Source: Bugula neritina (taxonomy: Eukaryota > Bryozoa > Gymnolaemata > Cheilostomatida > Bugulidae). From it: a stretch of DNA of 64,000 nt. The translations under genes and the position numbers were made by a program. This document shows positions 21,771 through 37,100 of the stretch, piece after piece. Position 1 is the stretch's first letter, and every line of letters begins with the position of its first letter. The stretch covers positions 16,624,222 to 16,688,221 of the forward strand of contig OZ037766.1 of the NCBI GenBank assembly GCA_964035545.1, in the 5' to 3' direction. Under the pieces are notes generated by a model that worked only from the letters and a program-made list of their open reading frames with translations, was not told the origin of the DNA and made no database searches.

Positions 21771-23270
21771 AAACATGAAAAATACGGACAGACTCCAGGA
21801 TGGCCTCAGCTCTTCACAAGTCAGGGGTCGCGGACAATGTCAACAACTATCGACCCATTTCACTGACAAATGTTCCTTGTACAATGTTGGAGCATTTTGT
21901 ATTGAGAAACCTGTTGAAAAAATTGACAACGAGCTAAATAGTAGGCAGCATGGTTTAGGAGTGGCCTCTTTTGTGAAACACAAATCTGTGCAACTGTGCA
22001 CTATATACTCCACTCTACAAATACACTCCAAACTCGTCAGCTGTTCTGAACTTCACTAAAGCATTTGATGGAGTGCCTCATGCCCTTCTAATGAAATAGC
22101 TTTCAGAGATTGCAGATATGCATGAATACACCCTTCACTGGATAAATAGCTTCCTAACCAATCGTACACAGAGAGTGGCTTTGCAAAGTCACATCTCATA
22201 TTCGTTGCCAGTTACCTCAGGTGTGTCGCAATGATCAGTTTGGGGACCAATACTCTTTATCATTTTTATTAATGACCTACCTGACTGTTTTGATTGCTCA
22301 TGTGCTTTGTTTGCTGATGACACCCTTGTCTACCAGGAGGGCTTCAATTGGTGACGGCAGCAGGTTCCAGCAAAATCTAGATTCTCTTGGTGCGTGGTCA
22401 GAGAAGTGGGGTATGTCATTCAACATATCTAAGAAGAAAAATAAAAACTCTGTAGGATATACTCCCAACTACACATTGAATGGATCAGTGCTAGATCATG
22501 CAGACTTTACAAAATACTTGGGTATCACACTGCAATCGGAGTGCAGGTTCAACAAACATATATCAAATAAAATACTATATACTAGAAGACAATGGGGTAG
22601 GATTAAAAGAGCTCTCTACTGAAACCCTGAACGGGCACTATTGATTTCATACAAAGCATTGTGTCTACCACATCCTGCTACTCGAACTGGGCAAAGCGGC
22701 GAATAGGTGGGAAAAATTGTGTCTACCACACCTTAAGTATGCCAATGCAGCTGGAGACCCAACCTGCAAAAATGATATTTCTGCCTTAAAAAGATACAAG
22801 TGGATACAGTGCAATTCAAAACCAATGTTGAAAGCCGTGAAGATGTCGAAAGTGCCATAAAAAACTCTGCTTACAGCCCCTTGAATAAAGAAGGATAACC
22901 AGGCGTATTGATCTCCTTATCATGATTCTGGCAAAAAACATCTGGTTCTCAGCTCTGCCCATGGTGGCCTGCTGAACAAACCAACAAACAGCACTATACA
23001 TCCTCACTCCCAAGCAAGAGGACAGCCCCGTTCAGTGGGTGCTAATAATACCAAATATCTGAACAGTTTTCTCTCAAAGACTATCTAGGATCTGAAAATT
23101 GATCACAATCGGAGACCTCCACATAGACATGATTAAGTTCCTGTTTAATCAATACAGCTCAACCAGTACTAACCGTATGACTATGGACCAATAACTGTCC
23201 AACATATGACCCATATGTGGCACACTCTTTCCTTCCTCTAGGGTGCAGTTCAGTGTAATGATCACTTCGA
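21770..23270 (+). pseudogene. Decayed non-LTR retrotransposon reverse transcriptase, copy 2
   Basis: Homologous to the copy at 1675-2990 and better preserved. It has NYRPISLTNVPC near 21848, LHTLEY-type remnants, FINDLPDCFD near 22268 and an intact FADDTLVYQ catalytic block near 22310, then FNISKKK and YLGITLQSECRFN near 22515. Frameshifts and stops separate these blocks. The 3' end, with the CTCTAGGGTGCAGTTCAGTGT motif near 23236, matches copy 1. Confidence 0.85.
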
Positions 23271-23419
23271 GTAAGTTTGAGTAATAATAATCGTGAAAAT
23301 AATCGATGATGAATGATATAAGTCATCGACAAGTTTACCCTGTTTTTCAATATCAATATCATTATGATCATAATTTGAATTAATATTTTTAGTATTATAA
23401 TATGTTAAGTAAACACAAT

Positions 23420-23590
23420 GTCATGGGTTCAATCCCTGACAAAGGCCATTGGTGATGTTAGGAAGAGCATCCAGTCATAATTGCTCATGTGCCCCATTTA
23501 AATAAGTCCTTAGCCCGCTTTAACATAAACCCTTTCCACCAGGGGTTTCTCACAGGGATAGCGACTATAAACTTGCATGAGTTGTTTTAT
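23420..23590 (+). mobile_element. tRNA-derived SINE-like fragment
   Basis: Contains GGGTTCAATCCC at about 23427, close to the pol III B-box consensus GGTTCGANTCC. It is followed by GGAAGAGCATCCAGTCATAA, which resembles the conserved GGAAGGGCATCC block after the tRNA part of several invertebrate SINEs. The A box and the 5' tRNA part are not recognisable, so this is a truncated or eroded copy. Confidence 0.5.
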
Positions 23591-25172
23591 AGTCGCGGTG
23601 ATTGTACTGATATTACACATTGCTGTTTTCATTCACTGATTTAGCCATTTACTAATAGTAATTAACTTAATTTTAGTTTTGACTTATATAAAATTGAAAT
23701 AATTTATTTTCATGCTGTTGACTGTGAGTTTGACTGTGTGAGTAAGTTTGACTTTCACTTTGAGCTTAAGTGGTATACCTTATTATTGAGTTTATTATGC
23801 TGCCATAGTGATTTATTAAGTAAATTACGATTGTTGTTGCTAATAGTATCGGTGACACAAAGTCCTAAATTTAATTTACATAATGATATTTATATTGATA
23901 TTACTTTAATGTTCGATAAATTTAAATTTACGATACTGATGGAGTAAATGCTAATCTTATATTGATTTTTATAAAATAAATTAAAAAAATACATGCTACC
24001 AATACAATATAACTTTCACACTAATCCGATCACTTGCAGTATTTGCTTGCATAGCAACTGAGTGTAAACTGGCTTATATCTTGACCATGACTACTGCATT
24101 ATGACTTCCAAACTAATCCAGGGCAGATATGACTGAAAATATAGCTGACTAACAGTCCACAGTACACCAGAGCATTGGCCTAAACTTGTCTTATATAGTG
24201 TAGTGCTTTTTCAGAAATCTAACATTTTATTAGTATTATACTTCCAATAATTTTTTAGGGGTTGTCTGCTAGTTTGATGGATAAGCCATAAGGTTAAGCT
24301 TACTTCAACTGGCACTGCTATGTGTGTAGGTGCTGTTGCTGTAATAAATGTTGGTTAAAAAATTTAGCCCTTGATAATTTTTGTGAAACTAAGTCGTATT
24401 AGGTAATAGGTACAGTATTTAGTGCCAATATCTAAGTTATTTACTAATGTTTTGTGTGTTCAGTGTGGTTAGAGATTCTGTACTGCAAAAATTACCAAAT
24501 AGTAAATATTATCATAATTACATATATTTGTTTTTTCATATATGCATGTTCAATTTATAATATGAAATTGATCCCTTCACTCTAATAACAATAACGTAAT
24601 AAGTTGAACTTGGTACAACAGGTTAAGTTAAAATTTACAAAATTATCAAACCCTGTTAACACCTACAAAGAAGCTACTTATGATAATAATTTAGTACCAA
24701 AAACCTGGAAGCAAACTATCTTTATGCCATAAACATTAGATGCTTGCTTCATGTTTAAAACTGTGAAAAAAGGCAAAGCTTGTTAAATTATGTGCTAAAA
24801 GTTTTGAATATGTAAACTATACTAAGTTTAAAAGATGCGGGGTGTGAGTTGTCTAAAATAATGCATTTAAACGTAGAAAGTTAATAAGACAAAGAGAAGT
24901 TCACCAGCGAGCATATTTTATCAAGATTGAACATAGTAATGTAGAAGGCATGAATAAACTAGTGGGTGTGGGCGCAGGGTCACCAAGACCTCTTCACACC
25001 CAAGTTCGTTTAAGAAGGCATCCAGCAACAATAGCCAGGTGCCAAATTCTAATGTGGCTACTAGTGCTACTGCTACTACTGCTAGTACTACTTGTTGTAA
25101 CACTTTGCTCATACAACTATACTGTCTTTCTAGAATATTGTGTTCTCCCGTACACATAGCTGTGCTATTGCT
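23591..25172. other. Intergenic region upstream of the zinc-finger/RS gene
   Basis: No convincing gene. Frames near 23738-23947 and 24950-25159 are low in information (Leu-rich or from a CTACTG-like repeat at 25060-25110). The last few hundred bases probably hold the promoter and 5' UTR of the following gene. In its reading frame a stop (TAG at 25131) precedes the first ATG. Confidence 0.4.
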
Positions 25173-28100
25173 ATGTCACAGAATCTTAACTTTGGTAAGT
25201 GCATGTAATCATCTTAACCTTGTCATAGTTAATTTATGTTATTTTCATAATTAAGTTTATAATCCTTTATTTATATATTTTCATTTACTGTAGACTTGCA
25301 GTCACATGCATTTTTTATATTGTCAAATGTTATAAACTTGGTTGAGCTTTTCCTATTTGGTTACAGCATCATTAATAAGAATTACATATATATTTCTAGA
25401 TTTTTCTACATTCAATAAAAGGTATTTATAAAATAAGTTATTTTTTTCATAATTTTCAATGCTTATTGATAACTTCTATTGCTTTATTCAATATTTTGTT
25501 TCTTTAATTATAGTACCACATTAAGATATTTTAATTTTTTATGAGTAGAATGATGATGCCTAATTTTTGTATATTGAATCAATAAGTTTGGAGATGTGCA
25601 ACATAGTAATACAGAACTTTTGTAGATTTGAGTTGCTAATTGTTAATAGTTGTATAGGGTATATATGGTTTAACTATCTTTGCTCTCTTATGCTGTTCAG
25701 GTGAAGGCTTTCCTCTAGCAAGTAATAGCAACACTAACCACAAGGGCACTCAGCAATGGCAAAGGGGTTCTTCATCGAAGTTGAGTGTTGAGGAGCAATG
25801 GAAAAGGCAGCAACTGTGGTTAGAACAGCAAAAGAATCGGCAACAAAATTTGGAAACGGATGCTGTTCAACCTTTGCGGGATAAAGAAATGGAGAAATCC
25901 AGATGGGATCAAACTGAATCCCAGAGATGGAATGTTGCATCACCCTGGCACCAGATGAGTTCTCAACCAATGCAAAATTTCTCTGGATCCTTCTCCCAAA
26001 GCATAAAACACCCATTACGGCACGAAAGTCGGTTTCAGGAAAAGTTTGATTCACCAATTTTATCAATGCAAAGGTAAACTGAAGGCATTAAATTTATTGA
26101 AATAGCATAGGAGGTAAATAGTTCCCAATCAAAGTTGAATTTTTCCTCTTTCAGTTGCATAGCAATGGAAATTTGGAATAGCTCATCACACGATAGCATG
26201 TCTATTCTGAAAGTAATTCTGAAAACTTCACTATAATCATAAGTATTTCAAGATTTACAAGTGTAATCATTTTGGCTTATTGCTTCATTTTCAAGAAAGG
26301 GACACATATAACATTATTGATAATTTTCAATATTTATATAAATACATATAGATCTTATTCTCTATTATATGGCTTCAACTTATTGGGTTTGGCAGTAGTT
26401 ACCTCATTTATTTTAGGCACATGAATGAGTCTCAAAGAAATCATATCCAAGGCAAGCAAATTGTAAGTTGTTAAAACTGTAATCTCTTTGGCTTACTTCA
26501 CTGATAATTCTATGTGTATTGTGTACATTGTAAAGAATTATTACAATATGTATTTTATATACTAGGTTTTCTGTGCTTTGTTAATAAAAAGTACTTTGAA
26601 AAAATAAGGCAACTATATAATTATAATGAATAAGTTTTACTGTGCACATAACATGTTGGCTAATTGAGTCGTATAGAGAGAATAAAAACGGTATTTACCT
26701 AAAATGCATGGGCTGTTTAACTTCAAGTTTTCCATAGCTTTTTCTTTGAAAAGTTGTATAGCCTATAATACTACAGCAACTGCTTTGTAATTGGAAATGC
26801 TAGTAGTGGAAAAGCTATCTCAATGAAGACAATTCTCCAAATGAACTGATGATTGGAGTTGAGCATGTTGTATTGTCTTTCCTGGTTTTTTATATGTATA
26901 TTTTTAGTTTACAAGAAACTCGGCTGATGAAGGTGTCGTTTCAACTTTCTTTACTGGAAAAGGTATTTATTACATTTTTTTATTTTTGCAATTGAATATA
27001 TTTTGCCCAAATTCTGGTTATGCTCCAGGCTCCAGCTTACACAAGTGCTTAGCTGGGATTTAAGTTTTGTTTGAAGGTATTTTAGAAGTTTTAATCAAAG
27101 TTGTCAACAGAGTTTACTAAATTTTTTATACCCTTTAATTTTCTTTTTAGTGAAATTATAGCTAATACTTAACATTTGAAAGGGTGTGTAAAAAGTTTGA
27201 GATGTTGAAATATTTTAGTATGCAATTGTGAAAACTAAAGGGCTTACTACACTTTTTGTTGGGACATTACAGGAGTCGGGAATGCTTTTCTCTAATTCAT
27301 TATAGCTTTTCATGTATCATCACAACTATGCCAGCTATATTATGCTTTTTCTACATTTTCTACACCTAACTTTTTGACGGGTATAAAAACCCAGCATTTT
27401 CACTTATCTTTACACTTGCAACTTGCAACTACACTTATAACTTATGTAACGGTTTTTCACATTGCTATTTTCTTTCAGTCTGCGGCAATAAATATATATA
27501 CTAAAAACACAACAGTTTTGCTTTCATTAGAGTGTCTTAGACTCCAAACTTTTAGATTCTCTAGTTGATTATCTCATTGCTGTGCTATGCATTTTGTTAA
27601 CTTGTTTTCGGCCAATATGTAAATAATGCAGTTAATTTATGTTGCACTTCCATCAAACTATTGATTTTCTTTGGGCAAACTTACATTGTTGAATATACAT
27701 AATGCATTTGCTATTATATATTGTGTATTTATTGAGACAATTTGTTCCAGATATCTATCATTTCAGCTGAAATGCTCACCAGTGCAATTGTCAATTCTGT
27801 TGCAGCTAATACATCCGCCACCTCTTTTGAAGCTCCTAGTGCTATGAATAACGTGCCAGCTCCGTTATCTGATACTTACAACCCTGCTGCTCATGCTTCA
27901 ACTACTCTGACTCAGGTCAGGCATACTCGAATCAAACCTGTTAGTAATTTGACTCACTCAGTCACAAATATGGAATCTCCAAAGCAATTGAAGCATACTT
28001 CTACTGATGCCAATCATGGTGATGGCTGCTCTAGTGTTGCCATGGCTACTAAAGACTCTTTTATTACTACTAAAGTTGAAGAGGGGTATTCTGATTGTTC

Positions 28101-31100
28101 AATAGACTCTAAAGTTAAATCTAGAGTTTTACCAGTTCAATCAGTCTTGCCTCTAGAGATGTCATACAATAATGAAATTGAAACGAATCATTTTTTATCT
28201 ACCACAACTGAAAATTCTGCTATGGATGTGCAAGATCTCAACGTGGCGTCTATTCCATTACCACCTACTACTCGACCCTCTGCTCAGCTGGTACATGCAG
28301 ACGAACCAGCTATGAAATCCCAGTCATTTGGTGCCTTAACTGTAGACTCTGTTCGTGGCTGTAAGTCAACTAAACCAGTCACTCAAGCAGTTCTTGTGCA
28401 GGCAGTATTGCCAAGTCTGGCTGGCATCACAAGGGTACAACCAACAACACCTTCTACAACTGTAGTTACTAAACAGAAGAACAAAACTTCCAAAACAGAT
28501 AATTGCGGTGATTTGGAGCTGAAGCTAGTAATTTGGGAGTCATACAAGAAATACTTTGCTTATGTAAGTCAGAATTAACTTTCAGGGTTAGCCTTTTTGT
28601 TTTTAAAATATCTTCAATTGATGCTTCTAATTCCCAATCAAAATTTCAAATTTATAGTAAATCTTCATTCATCTGCAAAACTTCAGAAAATATTAGCCAG
28701 CAGTTTGTAGGTAGCTAAGACAGTGCAAAACTGTTCTTGAAAAGTTTTATTCAAACTTGTTTACACAAGCTTTATGAAAGTGATCAAATTTTCAATGTGG
28801 TTAGAATACGTTAGAATACTTTTATGGTGCAAATATTTTTATCTGCTTCCTAACAAACTGACTTTCGGTTGCCTCACCAAAACTTATATCGTACACCATC
28901 ATTAGTCTGCTAACAGATCTTTTAGATTGATGTTATCAATTTTTTGTTGTAATTTTTCAGTTTATTCAGCATGATGTTAGTTAATCTGTACTACAATGGC
29001 ACATCATTGATATAATGATATTATTCTCAATGTATTGCTTCCTGCTCTACTGTTTTTGGTTGACTATCATATTTTTAAACAATTTAATTTTAGATACCCC
29101 TGGAAAAAGCAGAGGATTACTTCATGGGGAAGCTATACAAGATTATAACCTGCCGTTTAAACCCTGCAAAATTTCAGCATTCTGAAATTTTGAGTTGTTC
29201 GGTAAATTAGTACAGAATGAAATGAAAACTTGGTGACATTTTTATTGGTTTAAAGATTCACAAAGTTTGAGATAAAGTTTGTTTTTTTGCAGTTTTAATA
29301 ATATTTTATATATTATGTTTCTTCATAAATTTGGTTATTGTTAAGAAGCTTTTGCACTTAGGTTGAGGCTAATGTTAAAATTCTGTGAAGAACAAATTTT
29401 TTACCTAAAACAAAACGTTGGCATATTCCTAGTGTGGTATTTCCTTTTATTATATTTTAGGTCTGCAAAGTAAAGATTTGGACGCTTGATGTGTATTTTT
29501 GGCATATCGAAACTCTTTCACATATGAAGGTATATTTTTTCACACTTGCTTACATCCCTCCTGTCAACAATTGCTTGCAGCATTATGCAAGCAATTGAAA
29601 GACTTAAGATGTATTTTAGCTTGTAATTGACTTTGCTTTGACAAAATCAATTCAAATCTTCTGTTGAAAGCAAGCATAACTTTTCATCATCATTTTGGTT
29701 GAGTGAACAATGAAAATATCCAGTAATAGTTTCGCCAACAGTAATTATTTCTTGTCTAAACAGCAAAGTTAGAAACATAAGTTTATTTCATTTTTTTTTT
29801 CAAAGCAATGTTGAATAAAAACTATGATATTTAATAAAATGGTATGAAAATTGGAGGGATTTAATCTATAATAGTAGTTATTACAATCAAATTAATATTA
29901 TTCCCCTTAACAATTAGCTCAAACTTCTGTTGCAAGAATTCATATGCATAAATTTGCAATTTTATATAGAAAATGATAAGTAGTTTTAGTTTCAATTTAT
30001 ATCAATTAACAATTTTTGTTGTATTTTACTCTTGTATATCAACATTCTGTTTGTGAATTTTCCAGAACGTTAGAGACAAGCTAGTTTCTGAACAAAAGTT
30101 TGGGTTAAAAGTAAGTTTTTTATTTTTATGGCTTTATTTGGAGATCAATGCTAAGATTAATTTAATTGTAGTTTTTATTGTGTTCTTTGGTTGTCTTATT
30201 TTTACATAAGAATAATTTTTATGCCACTCTAAATAATTCAACTACATCTAGGGATGGCATTTTAAGATTGTATTGAGTATAGATTCAGATCAATTATCAT
30301 GTTCAACTTCAAAAGTATGAGTGTGACATTCTAATATACAACTGTTATTTCAAAATACACCTGAATTAGTGTTTTATGATTGCTTATTGCACAGTATATT
30401 ACTTGTTATAGGATCTCAGGCTTTATGCTATGGACAGAAGAGGGTTTTGTGAGGTTTGTATCCTATTACTGTGTGTGTGTGTGCATACTCATGCATATAT
30501 AATTTTTTTAAATTACTGAGATAATGGCCTTTTAGCAGTGACTTGTTGCATAGATAATGGTTGCATAGGGCTACATATGTCAATATGTATGTTGCATGCA
30601 TGCTGTAGATTTTTTCTAAATCAAAAGTGGAAAATATGTGATAGTATCTAATGATTTAGGTATGTAGTATAATGTTATTGGTAACGTATAATTGCTTTTA
30701 TAGCTTTGTGTTGATACAAGTTGGGACACATCTTGTACAGATCATGTGAAATCTGAGGCTCATAGTCAACGAAGGACGGTTTGTCTAGTACTTCACTGAA
30801 GTTATCATCAATATGATTTTATTTTATTCTCTCTACAGAAACATAAATCTTAAGACAATTACTAGAATTAATATTTATTGTTTTCAAATTTTGGTAGACA
30901 CACAAACTCTCATTAAAAGTATTGTCAATATGTTTTGTAGAAAATAAAAAAGTTTATAGCTAAAGCAGCAGAGCCGTTCAGTGGTAAGTTGTTAATAATG
31001 AGAATAGTAGATTATTTTATTCTATGTGAAAAACATTTAATGATTTTTAACTTTTTAAATTGGTTTGATTTTAACTTTACAAGTCTTTTTAATCTTGTAA

Positions 31101-34100
31101 GCTCTATTGAAGATCATTACAAATATGTTTGTGATTACATACACGTTTAAATATTTTCATATCATAATCTAAATTAGAAAGGCTGAGGATTACATAATTG
31201 GAGTTGAAATGCTGATTGGTTTAAGTAGGCTTACAATAAAGATGTAGGCCTACTGAATTTTGGTTTTAGCTGGTCAACTCATGGTTTTTGTAGCAGTCAG
31301 TTACAGCATATGTTGTACCTTAGAACTGTGGTTGCTTACATGTTGTTATTTATATTTTATTGGCAGATTCAGCAGGTGCTGATGCACAAAAGTTTGACTA
31401 CAGAGATGTCCAGGTTTAAATTTATTTTCTATTAAAAAAAATACTTAAAACCGAAGCGTTCTATATTATTCTATTGATTGAGTTTACAGTTTTAGTGTTT
31501 CTTAAAGTTTGTCTGAATTTTGCTGGTGTGTTGAGCTTATAGCATGTGTAGATATTTAGCTGAAAACCTACACTAATACTATGCTGAGCTAGTCAGTTGA
31601 TTTGTGGGTTGTACTGACTGCTATCCACGCTCCCTTACATAGATTCCTGTCCTTGGTTCTTTCAGAGGTTTAGGGGCATGATTCGGGATCAGATAGAAAC
31701 AATTAAATTCACAGAGCCTGAAGATTTGAAATTCACTTGCAAGGTAATTTTGTTTTAAATTGCTTTACTGTTAGTCTAAGATTCATTTTAGATGTGAATC
31801 TCTTTATGTGTTTGTGTAAATTTGACCTGAAGTTTGGATTGTCAAATTTACTATGTAGTAAATGTTGGTTTTCATTTCTGTATTAATTGCTTTCAATTGT
31901 AGTTTATTGACTGCAATTCTTTGTTATTGCATTATGTAGTGACATTGTGCCATCACATAACGTGGCCTTGTTTTATTGTTTGAATGCTGTGTTACAGTGC
32001 AACTTCATTATTAACTTTGAGTCTTGACTTAATGTTAAGGCTTAAAGCAAACAAAGAAGATATTCCATTTGTTGAGGTTTGTTTTTTGCAAAATGTTGAA
32101 ATATTTCTTGAAATTGTAATTTTAATTTATGCTTTTCTTCATAAAGCAATTGAAGTTTTGTTTATAAATTTACTTTATGTTCACAAAAATCTGACATTTG
32201 TTTAATGTTCATTTCCGTGTTTTGTTGTTTTGAATTTGTGTATTTTTAGTAAATTTATCAATGTGATAAGTTTTTTTTGTAGATTTGTTGCACATCAAGC
32301 CCACCTACATTTGATTCTCTATCCAGCTACATAGAACATGTTGAATCTCCTCACCATATGCGAGTAAGTATATTTTATTACTCATTGATCTTGGTATGAC
32401 TAGTGGTAAACAAACCCATGTACAGTGTGTGGCAATTTAAATTTGTGATTAATTGCAATAAATAATTTATAACTTGGTTTTCAGTTTTGCTATTCATACT
32501 ATCCCAACATACTATCAATTTTTTTTTTTCAAAATTCTATATGTTGTTTATTTCTGTAGCACAGCAAACTTAACGTTTTTGTAATCGCAGTAGAACTACT
32601 TTCTTGTTTCTTGTTATTTTTAGCATGCTAGTTCTAGTTATTTTTAGCATGCTAGTTCTAGTTACATAATATGCAACCCTCAAATAAGTTAAAATACTCA
32701 ATCTTTGCAACTTCAGATGGTAGACCAGGCCAAATATTTTATAGGTATATTTGCTATATATTTTATAGACTTTAATTCAAGTTTGTCAAGCTAGTAATAT
32801 TTCAGTATTTTTAGTATTAGCAGTATTTTAGTACTGCCTATATTAGCCATGAGCTTTCACATGTAACTACCCTATTTGGTAAATTGGCTACTTTACAAAA
32901 GCTGCATCTAATTGGAGTTTTTCCCCCATTTGTTGAAAACAAAACCGACTGCCTGCTATTTTTCTCTATATGTTTTTAGAGTTTTTCACTAACATTTATC
33001 TCTGTTGTGGTTTAAATACTCATTTTCATTGCTCTTCTGCCAAAGTAGTGGCTTTCATAAAATGTTGAATTTATTTGTTGTGGAGAGTTTGTTTTCAGAT
33101 TCAATGTGCCTGTTAAAGGATAGTCTGATTTAGTCACACGGAGCATAGTGAAATTCACTCTATTATTGTCATAAGTAATAGCTCATTTTTTTTTCTTTTA
33201 ATTTATCTTTTTAAACTTTGTGTTTTAGGCACTGTTCTTTAAGATTTCAGCCTTTTATACAGAGGGATTTGGAAACCTCGTGAGTATTCTAGCTCTATTG
33301 TAAACCAATCTTTTCGTTGTTAACCTCACCACTATTATAGTCAAACTTGTATTTTTGCCATACATTTAGTTTGTTGTTGGCCATATAGATATAGGCTACA
33401 GAATCAAGCTTATCAAGAAGAGTAATGGGACAAACAACTTCAAATCTTGTGATAACTAATCCACCCTGCACTACTTTGCCATCAACTACATCCAATTGCT
33501 CTTTGACAACCTGCTGTTATAATATATCATGTGTCTGTTTTAGATTAGAATAAATGACTACAACAATCTAAGGTACTTTTGTGAGGTGAGATTACTTTTC
33601 TAGACCAATGACTATGTTTACACTTTTCTTTTTTGGCAATCACTCTGAAAATGACTAAATGTTTCTTTGAGAATTTAATTGTGCAATGAAATTTATAACA
33701 TGTTCTTTATATGTAATCAAGACCATATATGTATGAAAACATTGAAAGCCAGCTAAATTAAGTTGGCTAGTGGAACTTTTACGCATTATATGTATACTCA
33801 TTTTATTAATCACGCAAAGTTTTGCACCCTAATCATCATTTGGAAATGAGATGTTTTTAATTTCTATAGATCTGTCCAATTCGTCAGCCAGCCAGTACTT
33901 TTGAACCCAATACTCTTCAAAAACATCTTGCCTCTGCCGAGCACAAAACTAATGTCCAGGTATGTTTATCATTCAATTTTAAATTATTCAAAATTTGTTC
34001 TCAAAGGTATTATACCAAACTAAATTGAGACTGCAGAATCCTCTCTCAACCTTTTTTGCTATGCATAGTTAGAATCAGCACATAAATTTATCTTCTACAG

Positions 34101-37100
34101 TAACTTTTAAGGAATTTTGAGCAAACTTTAATTTTTGGTTACAATTTTTTGATGCGTACTGAATAAAGTATAATGACCCAATTACAGCTGCCAAACTTTT
34201 GTTTATTGCCATTGTGACTATTACAATAGTTTGAAATTCCATCACCATTTATAGTTATAATAAGGATTTTGTAATTGACAATTCTTTGTTCTGAGTAATT
34301 AAAAGAAATTCATAATACTTGAAGGGTAAAAGTTATCAACTTGTAGAAAAGGAATAATAACATAAACAAGTTGACAAGATTCTTGAACATCATTTTTGGT
34401 CTAGTAATTTGTTTTTTTTTTCAGATAGAATGATTTTCTATGAATATTGTAGTTGAAATAATGTTTTCTGTTCTTCACTAATGTCATGTTGCAGATTCTA
34501 TCTAATATCTGTTTGATGAGAGATTGTAAAACTCACTGCCTTTGTCCATTGAGAATGTCTAAAACAGTAGACGCTGCTGGAGACAACAATGAACTCTCAG
34601 ATTCAAAAGTTGGTAAGTCAATTTCAATTTAGTCTATCCTCTATTTTTCAAGGAAATTTTTTCTATACTTTTAAAAGCAGTTTATTATGTTATTAGATTA
34701 TAGGTTGCATAGATCTATCAATACTTTTCAAGTCTATAATAATATCAGTAATAGTTTTATTTATTTTTTAACATATTTTTTGTTGATTGTGTTAATGAAT
34801 AACAAAAAAACATGTATTAATTTGTTAGGCATAACTAAAAATTTTCTTTGGATAAACTTGACTATTGTTAGACGCAATGCCGTGATGCAAAACAACTGTT
34901 ATATGTGTACTATTGTTCACATTTTTAAACTCTAGCAGTAACTCCTTCATTATGAAATTTGGTCAACATACTCCATGACAGCCGTTTACATACATCATAC
35001 AAACATCTCTACATATATTTAAATATGTTTTACCAATTGGTTACAGAATTAAAATCATTATCAGTAATTATAATTATAATCATAATAATTATTTAGAAAT
35101 AAACCCAATCTACTGTGTTAAATTTAAAGTTCTATTTAAGCTTCATTGGCATTGTGGTAATCCAAGACAATGTAATAATTAATTTTTATAATTTTCATTA
35201 GTATGAATATTGCTAGTTTATGTGTTATATAACTCACTTAGTTAGTTATTGTGAAAAACTCAACTCAAATTTGTAGTGTTTACATCTTTTTATATTACCA
35301 AGCAAAATTTTCATTTAAACTTCAATATGTTGTAGTGAAAGATCCTAGTTCTACTTGTCCAACAGCCGCTGCAGAAGTACTTTCTAAAGCTGTTGAAGTA
35401 AGAAATAGTTTTTGTGTTATTCTTAATTTAAATGTTTGTAGTAGTTAACCTGACAAGAAAGTAGTTACATGTTATACAATACTCAAATGTCTTTTTTGTG
35501 ACAATTTTTTATTAATATTTAGCCTATTTACTCTACTTGAATTTTTGTTGCCTTACAAGTGTGTCATGTTGAGTTTTTGTAAGCTGTGTCTGATTATTGT
35601 AGATGGTCAAGGAAAAGTGTGCTGATGAGGAAGCAAGTGGGACAGATCAGCCTAAACAGCTAAAGATTTGTCTCGTAAAAGAGTCCACAGGTGACAAATC
35701 AACAGCATCTGGTGGTAGTATTGTAACCCATCTTACATCTGGCCAGCCGTCTAGCACTACATCACTTGCGCCTCACCCAGGAATGTCCAAGGCAGAAACG
35801 AATTCAACAACATTTAGTGCTATGAACGAATTAGGAGGAAGCAAGTCTGAATCAGAACATTCTAGTACAGCGAATTTAACTGATACTATAGCTGGCCCCA
35901 ATGTCAAATGTAATGTTGACAAAAGCTCCCAATTGTTGATTGGTCATCTGCTGAAATCAGATGATAAAATTGTTTCACATGCAAATTCTGATTTAGATTT
36001 GCAAAACAATCTAGAGAAAAAAAGAGAAGATGAATCTAAATCCCCCAATGAAACTAGACATATGTTACGAAGATCATCTTCACCCAGTAGTAGTTCTAGT
36101 GTGTCTTGTAGTTCTTCAAGTAAACGATCAAGAGAGAAAGAAAGTACATTGAAAAAAAGAAGTCATAGGCCGAAAAGAGAAAGATCGCGGAGTAAAATTC
36201 GTTTGAGTCATAGAAGGTATCGATCTAAGCATACACGATATAAATCTAGAGGCAGTGAATCTAGATCTGAAAGCAGGAACTCTAGATATAAAAGCAAACA
36301 CTATAGATATAGAAACAGGTACTCTAGATCTAGAAGCAGAACATCTAGATCTCGAAGCAGGGTCGCTAGATCTAAAAGCAGGAGCTCTAGGTCTAGAAGC
36401 AGAGACTCTAGATCTGGAAGCAGAAGCTCTAAATATAGGTACAAGTATCAAAACCGAAAATCCAAATATAGAAATAGAAGATCCAGGTCTAGAAGTAGAA
36501 GACGACAGCACAGGTCACGTGGTAGATCAATTTCTTCGAGTCGCATGTCTCAATCTAGAAGTGCAAGATCTAGATCTATATCTAGTAGTTCTAGATCTAG
36601 GGGTGCCAAGTCTAGGTATAGATATAGATATCGAAAATCTAGATCGATAAGTAAATCTGCCGAATCAAGTGATAGTTCATTGTTGAGGATGGTTAAAGCG
36701 AAAAGTCCTTCTTTAGAAAGTAAACCAAAAGCACAATCTTTTGTCAATGTCAGACAAGCTAATCAAGCTTATGAAAGATCAAGTTTATCTCCATTGTCGC
36801 CGTCTGAAACTGGCATTTCCAAGTCTCCACTTGGTGATAACAAGTCCGGCTCATCTACTTTTAATTCTGTTCACAAGTCTACTATATACAAATGTGGTGC
36901 TAAAACAGTAAGTTTGAGTGCTAAGCAAGTTACGCATAAATCAACTAAAACAAGCTATTTGTTTTCTAAAAGCAAAAAATCAAATAAAGAAAGGGATTTT
37001 GATGATGACACTAGTCAATCTAACTCACCTACGTCGAAGCTAATTTCCAGCAGTTTCCCTTTTTCATTTAAAAGCACAATTTCAGACCGTTTTACCTCAC

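Noticed and set aside
21351-21866. 171-codon plus-strand frame
   Set aside because: Explained by the inverted GGTAAAAATGG-type units, and it runs into the RT relic in another frame; Gly/Asn/Lys repeats only.
24950-25159. Leu-rich frame upstream of the zinc-finger/RS gene as a possible first exon
   Set aside because: Derives from a CTACTG-like repeat; it is in a different frame from the gene and a stop at 25131 precedes the chosen ATG.
36128-36747. Antisense and alternative-frame open frames over the RS domain
   Set aside because: Created by the codon periodicity of the Arg/Ser repeat; no start context or splice logic.
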